Assembly: GCF_001548095.1 (NCBI RefSeq)
Contig: NZ_AP014815.1
Coordinates: 867,656-931,655, forward strand
DNA from: Geminocystis sp. NIES-3708
Lineage (GTDB): Bacteria > Cyanobacteriota > Cyanobacteriia > Cyanobacteriales > Cyanobacteriaceae
Length of the DNA stretch: 64,000 nucleotides
Direction of reading: 5' to 3'
The notes beneath the pieces are model-generated. The model did no database searches. It had not been told where the DNA came from and saw only the letters and a list, made by a program, of their open reading frames with translations. The position numbers were made by a program, and so were the translations under genes. Of this stretch, positions 8,101 through 14,403 are shown piece after piece (within the stretch, counting starts at the first letter, position 1; every line of letters starts with the position of its first letter).

Positions 8101-8359
8101 TTATCCTGTTTATACCGCAGAAGAAAGGGTAGAAAGGGCGATCGCATCTGTGACTGATGGGAAACAGTTTACCGATGAGCAATTAGAGTGGTTGGGTTAT
8201 ATCAAGCAACATCTAATCCAGAATCTCAGTATCGATTTAGATGACTTTGAATATGCCCCTATCTTTGAATTGCATGGGGGGAAAATCAAAGCTCAACAAG
8301 TTTTCTTTCAGGATTTACAGGATTTAGTAAAAATACTAAATCATCAAATTGCCTTGTAG
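5153..8359 (+). CDS. hsdR: CvkR-like MerR regulator fused to type I restriction subunit HsdR
   Basis: A 1068-residue protein in two parts. Residues 1-70 are a MerR-type winged helix-turn-helix (Thr-Ser-Gln-Ile-Thr-Gly, Leu-Arg-Gln-Leu-Gln-Tyr-Trp-Arg-Glu-Gln-Gly-Leu-Val), and about 71-135 look like the rest of the CvkR repressor that stands alone beside cas12k in other V-K CASTs. From about 156 on it is HsdR: nuclease residues Asp206 and Glu220-x-Lys222, Walker A Ala-Thr-Gly-Thr-Gly-Lys-Thr (342-348), DECH (512-515), then helicase domain 2 and a C-terminal domain. The ATG at 5153 follows a TTG; an in-frame ATG at 5618 (Met156), 8 nt after AAAAGG, could yield HsdR alone. About 30 residues near 455-485 derive from a dispersed repeat inserted in frame. 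Confidence 0.9.
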   Translation: MFLTTKTTSQITGCTLRQLQYWREQGLVVPEVDATGKGRSVFYTRENLVVLMVMQKLLSGGLDYSQACAGLEALKERDPHFTDSNIQSRYLLSHDDDHTMVIMDFEINNIEQCLKKGCAVIPIWLDEIHSSLTEKLDQVSSQEIDHQEIRQKAQQMESEATTRKNRIDQILSALGWNIVDYTPDLDSSQLVNHGVREYPLTTGRADYVLFVNGLLVGIIEAKKILIEPLSALEQAKRYSKGAFEGIGNWEGYRVPFLYSSNGQLIYFLDVREKFNLAREISSFHTPNGLAELLKRKVSFSFEWLENNPIEQNEHLRPYQVEAIASIEKAIAEGRRELLVAMATGTGKTFMIVSSIYRLLVSKRVKRVLFLVDRRALAAQAVRAFASFSTPNGKKFDQEYEVYSQQFQQEDFGEEDKFNSKVLPNKYLTDPSEVHTFVYVSTIQRMKLNLFGNANNHVILNDSEESERFLDKFKKTEKSENVIVTDDSGDCEFEDGVEQLPIPIHAFDLIISDECHRGYTASENGYWRRVLDHFDAIKIGLTATPAIHTLNLFKEVVFRYSTEQAIADGYLVDYEQVNINSEVTINGAFLREGEMVTRVDQETGENFYDQLEDEREFNATDIERKITVPDRTRKIIQEIAKYAEQHEQETGRFPKILIFACNDLEHTSHANQVVSICKEVFNRGDDFVQKITGKVDRPLQKIREFRNRPKPAIAVTVDLLTTGIDIPAIEFVVFMRFVKSRILWVQMLGRGTRLCKDIDKTHFKVFDCFNGSLVEYFADTTDFRFVPPRQQAMPLSQLVGNIIYDVDRERHLDMLNRRLHRVDRSIATEAREQLDLYLNGASNKGLARTFQDLFDEQPEEALSLLQDQEFIDFLEDYPRRRATFLIAEEVEDTVTSEVVVQGQKPEDYLTAFYRFVEENSEQIEALQILRQRPQDWGVEALEELRSKLKEHRFTEDNLQRAYKLVHQKALADIISLIRSAFDHSYPVYTAEERVERAIASVTDGKQFTDEQLEWLGYIKQHLIQNLSIDLDDFEYAPIFELHGGKIKAQQVFFQDLQDLVKILNHQIAL
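6518..6573 (+). repeat. Dispersed palindromic repeat inserted in frame within hsdR
   Basis: This segment (TGTCATTCTGAACG..GAAGAATCTGAGAGATTCC) matches the TGTCATTCTGAG..GAAGAATC repeats found between genes elsewhere in this CAST. It is translated as a Ser/Glu-rich insert (Val-Ile-Leu-Asn-Asp-Ser-Glu-Glu-Ser) just before the helicase DECH box. The reading frame is kept. Confidence 0.7.
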
Positions 8360-8380
8360 AAAATACCTAAATTTCACACA

Positions 8381-8848
8381 TTAGGTATCTGAATGTGGAT
8401 CTAGACTTCTTGGATATAATATTTCCGGAGTTAATTTTTCTATTGAGGCAAGTATTTTTTCCAAAAGTTCTTCAGCATTTCCATTTTCGGAAATAACACA
8501 ATCTTCTTGAGGACACTCCATATTCCAAAAATATTCCTCAAACTGTTCTTCTATATCTAAATGTTTATTTTCCCAAACCGATAGTGAATAACAATATATT
8601 TCAGCTTTTTCGCAATTAAAATCAATGTAAATCTCAAAATACAAACAGTAGTCATCAGACTCATACACATACCATTCATTTCCTTCATGAGCATAAACTA
8701 AGTTAACAGCAGCCATGGGTGATTTTATGAATCCCATTTTTAATAATTCATCTCTGATCCATTTTTCTTTATTTTCTCTTTCTAATTGTTTTTGTCTTTT
8801 AGCCTCTATTATTTGAGTTAATTTATTGGTTGACTTATCTGTTGACAT
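8381..8848 (-). CDS. Unknown 155-aa acidic protein between hsdR and hsdM
   Basis: I do not recognise the family. The protein has a Lys/Glu-rich helical N-terminus (residues 1-37), a mixed alpha/beta centre rich in Tyr, Trp, Glu and Asp (about 45-110), and an acidic C-terminal helix. There is no signal peptide or membrane segment. It is convergent with cvkR-hsdR (21 bp apart) and divergent from hsdM (75 bp), so it interrupts the R-M genes on the opposite strand. Placement suggests an accessory, regulatory or immunity role in the cargo, but nothing in the sequence proves it. Confidence 0.6.
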   Translation of the reverse strand: MSTDKSTNKLTQIIEAKRQKQLERENKEKWIRDELLKMGFIKSPMAAVNLVYAHEGNEWYVYESDDYCLYFEIYIDFNCEKAEIYCYSLSVWENKHLDIEEQFEEYFWNMECPQEDCVISENGNAEELLEKILASIEKLTPEILYPRSLDPHSDT

Positions 8849-8923
8849 TTTTATTCACAGTTTGCAAACATTGAAAATACATCTACACTTGATCATATCA
8901 TTCTTAATCAAAAATATTCATTA

Positions 8924-10333
8924 ATGAATCCTCTTTTAGAACCATCAAGTATAGTTAATCAATTATGGGAACTCTCAGAAGAAAACAAAAAGGATAAAGA
9001 TAATGATTATATCGAACAGCTAACCTATCTGTTATTCCTCAAAATGACGGATGAAAAAGCGATCGACGTTCCCTCTAATTGTGATTGGAAAACCCTTAAA
9101 GCCAAGTCAGGAGAAGAATTAACCGAACATTATCTTAATCTGATTCGTACTTTACAAAAAGAACAGGGGTTATTGAGTGACATCTTTAATCAAGCCATGC
9201 CCCGTTTTAATAATCCTGTCAATTTGAAAAAGGTAATTAATATCATTGATGAAATTGAATGGACAAGTTTAGGGGTGGATGTGAAAGCCGAAGCCTTCGA
9301 GGGATTGCTAGAAAAGGCGGCTAGTGAAGGGAAAAAAGGTGCAGGGCAATATTTCACCCCTAGAGTCTTAATTCAGTCTATTGTCTGTTTAATGAAGCCT
9401 GATCCCAGACAGAGTATTGATTTCAAGGTTTGCGATCCTGTGTGTGGTACTGGCGGTTTCTTAGTATCCGCTTATCAGTGGTTATTACAAGAAACGGGGG
9501 GAGTATTTGACAGGAAGGAGATTAAACGCATTAAAACCGAAACTTATTACGGACAGGATTTAGTACCTCGCCCTCGCCGTTTAGCGTTGATGAATCTCTT
9601 TTTGCAAGGATTAGAGCCGACTATTTATCTAGGAGATGCTATATATGAGCCTGATAGTGGTGATCGCTTCGACTGTATTTTATCGAATCCCCCTTTTGGC
9701 ACGAAGGGAGCGAATCAGTTACCAGTCCGAGATGATTTTACCATCGAAACCAGTAACAAACAACTTAATTTTATTCAGCATATCCTGACTATTTTAAAGC
9801 GAGGGGGTAGAGCTGCGATCGTCCTTCCTGATAACTGTTTATTTGAAGATAAGGCAGGAGAAGTGTTTAAGATTCTCATGGAAGATTGTAACGTACATAC
9901 GGTATTAAGACTGCCGAGGGGGACTTTTACGCCCTATTCTCAAGGGGTTAAGGCGAATGTCATCTTTTTACAAAAGGGCTTGCCCACCGAAAATGTTTGG
10001 ATCTTCGATGCTCGTTCAAATGTACCAAGTGTGACAAAAAAGGAACGCCCATTAACTAAGGCACATTTTGAGGAGTTTGAGCAGTGTTATGGGGATGATC
10101 CTAATGGTAGGGCAAAACGGACGGATTTGGGCATTGAGGGGCGGTTTAGATGCTTTTCTCTGGATGAAATTAGGGCTAGGGATTACAAGCTCGATATTAC
10201 TTGGCTTAAGGATGAAAGTTTGGAGGATGCGGACGATTTACCTGAGCCTGATTATTTGGCTAGTGAGGCTATTACCGAGTTAGAGGCGGTAGTTGACAGT
10301 CTTAAGGACATTTTAGAACTAATTGAGGATTAA
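8924..10333 (+). CDS. hsdM: Type I restriction-modification DNA methyltransferase subunit HsdM
   Basis: 469 residues, an N6-adenine methyltransferase working with HsdS for methylation and with HsdS and HsdR for restriction. The N-terminal helical domain contains Tyr-Leu-Leu-Phe-Leu-Lys-Met; the SAM-binding motif is Asp-Pro-Val-Cys-Gly-Thr-Gly-Gly-Phe near 171-180; the catalytic motif is Asn-Pro-Pro-Phe at 255-258. The Gly-Gln-Tyr-Phe-Thr-Pro-Arg motif precedes motif I as usual. The gene is intact. It is separated from hsdR by an opposite-strand ORF and from hsdS by hicAB, an unusual split layout. Confidence 0.95.
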   Translation: MNPLLEPSSIVNQLWELSEENKKDKDNDYIEQLTYLLFLKMTDEKAIDVPSNCDWKTLKAKSGEELTEHYLNLIRTLQKEQGLLSDIFNQAMPRFNNPVNLKKVINIIDEIEWTSLGVDVKAEAFEGLLEKAASEGKKGAGQYFTPRVLIQSIVCLMKPDPRQSIDFKVCDPVCGTGGFLVSAYQWLLQETGGVFDRKEIKRIKTETYYGQDLVPRPRRLALMNLFLQGLEPTIYLGDAIYEPDSGDRFDCILSNPPFGTKGANQLPVRDDFTIETSNKQLNFIQHILTILKRGGRAAIVLPDNCLFEDKAGEVFKILMEDCNVHTVLRLPRGTFTPYSQGVKANVIFLQKGLPTENVWIFDARSNVPSVTKKERPLTKAHFEEFEQCYGDDPNGRAKRTDLGIEGRFRCFSLDEIRARDYKLDITWLKDESLEDADDLPEPDYLASEAITELEAVVDSLKDILELIED

Positions 10334-10340
10334 TTCCCTT

Positions 10341-10395
10341 GTCATGCTGAGGTAACGAAGCATCTCAGAGATTCCTCGACAAGCTCGGAATGACA
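10341..10395. repeat. Dispersed palindromic repeat copy downstream of hsdM
   Basis: GTCATGCTGAGG..GAAGCATCTCAGAGATTCC..GGAATGAC forms inverted ends and matches the repeats at 6518, 12462-12650 and 14296. It lies between hsdM and hicA and could act as a hairpin in the mRNA. Confidence 0.7.
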
Positions 10396-10441
10396 ATAAT
10401 AAACGCTCGAAATAAGATAATAAAAGAAGGATTCATCGAAA

Positions 10442-10648
10442 GTGCCGAAAAAAATTAGAGAACTTAAGTCGATGTTGCTCAAAGCAGGATTTATTTATCG
10501 TTCAGGAAAAGGAAGTCATACTGTGTGGAGTCATGCCCTTTTAGATTATAGTTTAACCCTTTCTGGTAAAGATGGTGCTGATGCAGATCGCTATCAAGAA
10601 AAAGATGTTAAAAATGCCCTCAAAGACTTAGAAAATATACCGGAGTAA
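10442..10648 (+). CDS. hicA: HicA-type mRNA interferase toxin
   Basis: 68 residues with a GTG start. It shows the HicA double-stranded-RNA-binding-like fold signature: Leu-Lys-Ala-Gly-Phe followed by Gly-Lys-Gly-Ser-His, in which the His is the catalytic residue of HicA ribonucleases. HicA cleaves mRNA and is neutralised by HicB. The next gene is hicB, 4 bp after its stop. The pair lies inside the R-M operon between hsdM and hsdS, which suggests addiction of the cargo, or stabilisation of the R-M locus. Confidence 0.85.
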   Translation: MPKKIRELKSMLLKAGFIYRSGKGSHTVWSHALLDYSLTLSGKDGADADRYQEKDVKNALKDLENIPE

Positions 10649-10652
10649 ATCA

Positions 10653-10874
10653 ATGAATTGTCAATATAGTATTCTTATCCAATGGTCAAACGAGGATCAA
10701 AAATATATCGTTAGTTTACCCGAATTTGGTCCTTATGCTCATACTCACGGGAATAGCTATGAGGAAGCGTTAAAAAATGGTCAAGAGGTTTTAGAGTTAT
10801 TGATTGAAGACTATCAAGCCAGAAATAAGCCTTTACCTAAGCCAAGTAATTTAAAAGTCACCGTTGAAGTATAG
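10653..10874 (+). CDS. hicB: HicB-family antitoxin
   Basis: 73 residues of the HicB fold: an N-terminal beta strand, then Ser-Leu-Pro-Glu-Phe-Gly-Pro-Tyr-Ala-His-Thr-His-Gly, the region typical of type II HicB antitoxins, and the helix Tyr-Glu-Glu-Ala-Leu-Lys-Asn. There is no C-terminal DNA-binding domain, so operon autoregulation by HicB itself is doubtful. It is preceded by GGAG within the end of hicA, and followed 12 bp later by hsdS, so the three genes are probably co-transcribed. Confidence 0.85.
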   Translation: MNCQYSILIQWSNEDQKYIVSLPEFGPYAHTHGNSYEEALKNGQEVLELLIEDYQARNKPLPKPSNLKVTVEV

Positions 10875-10886
10875 GAGAATTTATAA

Positions 10887-12434
10887 ATGAAAACAGAAAG
10901 TTTAAAAGTAGATGATAAGTTACCTCAAGGAATGATTAAAACATGGAATATTCCCAAACAATGGGCTTGGTTAACGTTAAATGATATTGCAGAATGGGGG
11001 TCTGGTGGTACTCCAAAATCAAGTCAGTCAGAATACTATGGTGGTGATATTTCTTGGCTGATCATTGCGGACTTAAATGATGGAGTTGTTACAAAATCAG
11101 CAAAAACCATTACAGAACTTGGCTTAAAGAATAGTAGTGCAAAATTAGTTGACAAGGGTTCTATTCTTATTGCAATGTATGGAAGTATTGGTAAGTTAGG
11201 AATTGCAGGAATAGAATGCACGACAAATCAAGCGATCGCATTTACTAAATCTATCCTAGAAGAAGTTGAAACCAAATATTTATTCTATTACTTACGAAGA
11301 ATTAGACAAGAATTGCTTGATGTAGGAAAAGGAGGAACACAAGCAAACATAAGTCAAACTGTTTTAAAACAAGTAGAAATTCCGATCGCCCCTTTAAATG
11401 AACAAAAGCGAATAGTAGCGAAATTAGAGAAGTTGTTAGCAAAGGTGAATGAGAGTTGCGATCGCCTCTCCCGAATACCAACCATCCTTAAAAGATTCCG
11501 TCAATCCGTCTTAGCTTCCGCTTGTTCAGGGCGTTTAACTGCCGATTGGAGAAAATCACATCCAAACATTGAACCTGCTGAGAAATTATTAAAACGTATT
11601 CAAGAGGCGAGAATAAGACGCTATGAGGAAGAATGTACCAAAGCTAAAGCAGAGGGAAGAAGAAAAACTAAAGTGATTGAATTTGACAATAACGAAATCA
11701 ATAATGATTATGTTTATTCTATTCCTGAGACATGGACTTGGAGTTATTTTGAAAATTTAGGTGAACTCAGCAGAGGTAAATCAAAACATCGTCCTAGAAA
11801 TGCACCCGAACTATTTGGGGGCGATTATCCTTTTATACAAACTGGTGATATTGCTCAATCTAATATTTATATAACTTCTCATCGTCAGACTTATAGTGAT
11901 GTAGGATTAGCTCAAAGTCGTTTATTTCCTGAAAATACTTTATGTATAACGATAGCGGCGAACATAGCTGATACAGCGATACTATCTTATCCTGCTTGTT
12001 TTCCTGATAGTGTAGTGGGATTTATTCCAGAGCAAGGATTATTTAAAGTTTTATTTGCACTATGTTATGTAAAAACAATTCAAAATGATTTGGAGACTTT
12101 TGCCCCCGCAACTGCTCAAAAAAACATCAATCTTAAAATACTAAATACAATTCCTGTCCCCGTTCCACCTCTTGAAGAACAAAAAGAGATAGTGAAAAGG
12201 GTAAAGGCATTATTCAAAAAATGTGACTTAATCGAACAAAGATACTTAAAAGCCAAAGCCTACACAGATAAACTAACCCAATCAATCTTAGCCAAAGCCT
12301 TTCGAGGAGAATTAGTACCCCAAGACTCCAACGATGAACCAGCAGAAGTATTATTGGAGAGAATTAGAGAGGAGAAAACCTTAACCGAGAAATCAAGCAA
12401 AAGTAAGAAGACAATCGATCGTAAAACCACCTAA
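10887..12434 (+). CDS. hsdS: Type I restriction-modification specificity subunit HsdS
   Basis: 515 residues with two target-recognition domains: about 20-160 (Trp-Gly-Ser-Gly-Gly-Thr-Pro-Lys near 37) and about 285-440 (Leu-Ser-Arg-Gly-Lys-Ser). Each is followed by a conserved spacer helix beginning Pro-(Leu-Asn/Leu-Glu)-Glu-Gln-Lys, and the repeat Ser-Val/Ile-Leu-Ala-x-Ala-Cys/Phe closes each half. It determines the bipartite site methylated and cut by HsdMR. AGGAG lies 8 nt before the start. The gene is intact; the recognition sequence cannot be read from the protein. Confidence 0.95.
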   Translation: MKTESLKVDDKLPQGMIKTWNIPKQWAWLTLNDIAEWGSGGTPKSSQSEYYGGDISWLIIADLNDGVVTKSAKTITELGLKNSSAKLVDKGSILIAMYGSIGKLGIAGIECTTNQAIAFTKSILEEVETKYLFYYLRRIRQELLDVGKGGTQANISQTVLKQVEIPIAPLNEQKRIVAKLEKLLAKVNESCDRLSRIPTILKRFRQSVLASACSGRLTADWRKSHPNIEPAEKLLKRIQEARIRRYEEECTKAKAEGRRKTKVIEFDNNEINNDYVYSIPETWTWSYFENLGELSRGKSKHRPRNAPELFGGDYPFIQTGDIAQSNIYITSHRQTYSDVGLAQSRLFPENTLCITIAANIADTAILSYPACFPDSVVGFIPEQGLFKVLFALCYVKTIQNDLETFAPATAQKNINLKILNTIPVPVPPLEEQKEIVKRVKALFKKCDLIEQRYLKAKAYTDKLTQSILAKAFRGELVPQDSNDEPAEVLLERIREEKTLTEKSSKSKKTIDRKTT

Positions 12435-12752
12435 CCGCCTTGTCATTCATTTCCTCCCCTTTGTCATTCTGAGTTTACGAAGAATCTCTCTTAGATGCTT
12501 TCTATTGTCAGCATGACAACAGTTTTTATGTCATTCTGAGTTTACGAAGAATCCCCCCCAGATGCTTCCTAACCTCAGCATGACAAAGGTTTTTATGTCA
12601 TTCTGAGTTTACGAAGAATCCCCCAGATGCTTCCTAACGTCAGCATGACAGTAAATAGGTTTATCATTTATTTTTACATCGATTCTTTCAAGTGTTAGGA
12701 TAGGAATGAAAATGAGCAAAAACAGTTCAGATTTCACACAGGAGGTTTACAA
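12435..12752. repeat. Non-coding gap with three tandem copies of the CAST palindromic repeat
   Basis: Copies at about 12462-12519, 12529-12586 and 12596-12650 each begin TGTCATTCTGAGTTTACGAA and end CAGCATGACA, with a period of roughly 67 bp. The rest of the gap is AT-rich, with a strong ribosome-binding site (AGGAGG, about 12740) just before the DUF4065 gene. The same repeat family occurs at 6518, 10341 and 14296; no copy was noticed outside the CAST. Confidence 0.8.
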
Positions 12753-13400
12753 ATGGTAACACCAATAGATGTAGCTAATTACTTCATCTCAAAAAGTTTA
12801 GATACTGATGGGAAAACACCAGATAAATTAAAAGTCCAAAAGCTAGTTTATTATGCTCAAGCATGGAATCTGACTTTTTACAACAAACTTTTATTTGATG
12901 AGCAACTAGAGGCATGGCAAAATGGTCCTGTTGCACCTACTTTATACCAATATTGTAAAAATAATTCATCTGGAGAGTATCCAATTCAATCACAGCAAAC
13001 AAATATATTTTCAAAGTCTGAGTTATATGTTTTAGAAGAAGTGTTCAGAGTTTATGGAAATTTAACGAGTAAGCAACTAAGAAAATTAACCCATAGAGAA
13101 ACTCCTTGGAGTGGAGCTAGACTGGGGTTATCCAAAAAAGATTCATCGAATGAACCTGTTTTAAATGATGAGATTCGAGCATATTATCAAAACTTTGCCG
13201 ATCTAAATTCTGAATCACCGAAAATTTTAGATATTGCGATCGAACCTGAAAAAGAAGTAACGGTAACAGCAAGATTCTTAGATGGAACGACTCAAGAAGT
13301 TAAACAGTCTGAAATAGTTGATTTTATTTTGAAAAATAAAGATGTATTAACTTCGGAAAAGAGAAAACCTAGACGAGCTTTGTTATCTTTGCCTAGCTAA
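12753..13400 (+). CDS. DUF4065 (Panacea-type) protein
   Basis: 215 residues. The N-terminal 140 match the DUF4065/Panacea/SocA-like domain: Asp-Val-Ala-Asn-Tyr-Phe, Leu-Lys-Val-Gln-Lys-Leu-Val-Tyr-Tyr-Ala-Gln-Ala-Trp, then Ala-Trp-Gln-Asn-Gly-Pro-Val and a Thr-His-Arg-Glu-Thr-Pro-Trp motif. Panacea domains act as antitoxins or chaperone-like proteins paired with varied toxins. The C-terminal 75 residues (about 165-215) form a separate small domain. Its stop overlaps that of the convergent 98-aa gene by 4 bp. A strong Shine-Dalgarno sequence precedes the ATG. The role here is inferred from family and neighbours. Confidence 0.8.
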   Translation: MVTPIDVANYFISKSLDTDGKTPDKLKVQKLVYYAQAWNLTFYNKLLFDEQLEAWQNGPVAPTLYQYCKNNSSGEYPIQSQQTNIFSKSELYVLEEVFRVYGNLTSKQLRKLTHRETPWSGARLGLSKKDSSNEPVLNDEIRAYYQNFADLNSESPKILDIAIEPEKEVTVTARFLDGTTQEVKQSEIVDFILKNKDVLTSEKRKPRRALLSLPS

Positions 13401-13693
13401 AAACAAATTTTTACATTGTGATTTGTTAGAAATTGTATCGGTCTTATTTCCACCCCATTACTCCAATTCGCTAAATCTTCTTCGTTTTTGAAACAAGTTA
13501 CCTCACAACCACTAAAAAACTTATATTCTGTATTAATATCATCATTGGAATTACTGTGATATGGTCTTTCTCTGCCTAATTCAACATACACAGAAATATT
13601 CATCCCTAACCTTTTTATAACTCCGTAAACTTCCCCATTTGATTCTGCATATTTGGACTCTTCCTTCGTAATATTGATAATGGTATATTCCAT
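13397..13693 (-). CDS. Unknown 98-aa protein convergent with the DUF4065 gene
   Basis: No family recognised. It is a small soluble protein, mainly beta by pattern, with no signal peptide or membrane segment, and two Cys near the middle-to-end plus one at the C-terminus. Its promoter region holds two ACTATATATAGT palindromes 27-72 bp upstream of the start, typical of tight autoregulation such as that of toxin-antitoxin genes. The 3' end overlaps the DUF4065 gene by 4 bp tail to tail. It could be the partner toxin of the DUF4065 protein, but convergent orientation is atypical for such pairs. Confidence 0.55.
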   Translation of the reverse strand: MEYTIINITKEESKYAESNGEVYGVIKRLGMNISVYVELGRERPYHSNSNDDINTEYKFFSGCEVTCFKNEEDLANWSNGVEIRPIQFLTNHNVKICF

Positions 13694-13717
13694 ACAAGTT
13701 ATTCTTAATAGACTAAA

Positions 13718-13765
13718 ATACTATATATAGTGTTAATTATAAAGTTATAACACTATATATAGTGT
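13718..13765. promoter_or_regulatory. Two tandem palindromic operators upstream of the 98-aa gene
   Basis: ACTATATATAGT at 13720-13731 and the longer perfect palindrome ACACTATATATAGTGT at 13750-13765 have centres 32 bp apart, about three helical turns. They lie just upstream of the minus-strand 98-aa gene and overlap its likely promoter. Two phased sites suggest cooperative repressor binding. Confidence 0.75.
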
Positions 13766-13769
13766 AAAA

Positions 13770-14262
13770 TTAATTTAGAGTATTTTTCATTTCACAGAAA
13801 TCAAGTCCACATCGATCGCACTTTCCAAACTCCCAAAGAGATGGAATTTTAAACCTAGCACCACAGTTAGGACACTTACACAACAGTTTTAAATCATGTC
13901 GATCGCATTTCCATCTTGATTTGTATTGCCATTCAATATGATGATGAGGGGATTTCACCATAACAAGCCCCACAAAGACGAATAGGCTCTAATTTCATCG
14001 GTTCAGAGGGTAACATCGCTTTTAATTGAAACAACTCTAAACCCAATAAATTACCTAAAGCAGTCAACTCCTCATCTGAGGGGAAAGGATAATGGCGGAA
14101 CTTCTCCCACCGAGTGATCGCACCACCAATACCAGCTAACTCTCCTAAAGCACTGGCACTAAGATAATTTCTTCTTCTCACTCTTCCTAAAAAATGACTT
14201 AAACTCTCCCCCTCTAAAGGTTCGATCGGTAGTAACCAAGTATTAATATCCGTATCCAACAT
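13770..14262 (-). pseudogene. tniQ: tniQ, disrupted by a 1-nt frameshift
   Basis: TniQ links the Cas12k R-loop to the TnsC filament. The first 109-codon frame (to 13933) matches ShCAST TniQ from Trp-Leu-x-x-Ile-x-Pro through Arg-Leu-Cys-Gly-Ala-Cys-Tyr, then ends at a stop. The remaining homology (Ile-Glu-Trp-Gln-Tyr-Lys, Cys-Asp-Arg-His, the Cys-x2-Cys pairs) continues in another frame to 13770. Removing one base from the TTT at 13953-13955 (minus-strand AAA) restores Glu-Ser-Pro-His-His-His-Ile-Glu-Trp, the family length (163 vs about 167 aa) and register. AAGGAGG precedes the ATG. It could be genuine decay, a sequencing error or, less likely, recoding. Confidence 0.88.
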
Positions 14263-14295
14263 AAATAAATAACCTCCTTAATTTGCCTTCCCTCT

Positions 14296-14353
14296 TGTCA
14301 TTCCGAGTTTATCGAGGAATCTCCCAGAGATGCTTCCTGTCGTCAGCATGACA
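14296..14353. repeat. Dispersed palindromic repeat copy between tnsC and tniQ
   Basis: TGTCATTCCGAGTTTATCGA..GAATCTCCCAGAGATGC..GTCAGCATGACA matches the copies at 12462-12650. It separates tniQ from the tnsC stop within the transposition operon. Confidence 0.75.
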
Positions 14354-14403
14354 GTTAAAAACCTTCCCTCACCATAACGAATCGAATTATGAATATTCTC
14401 TTG

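Noticed and set aside
10068-10283. 71-codon ORF inside hsdM in another frame
   Set aside because: A shadow of the intact hsdM gene.
13933-13973. Programmed frameshift in tniQ
   Set aside because: The GAAATCCCC context has no slippery heptamer and an extra base must be skipped; a plain indel or sequencing error is simpler.
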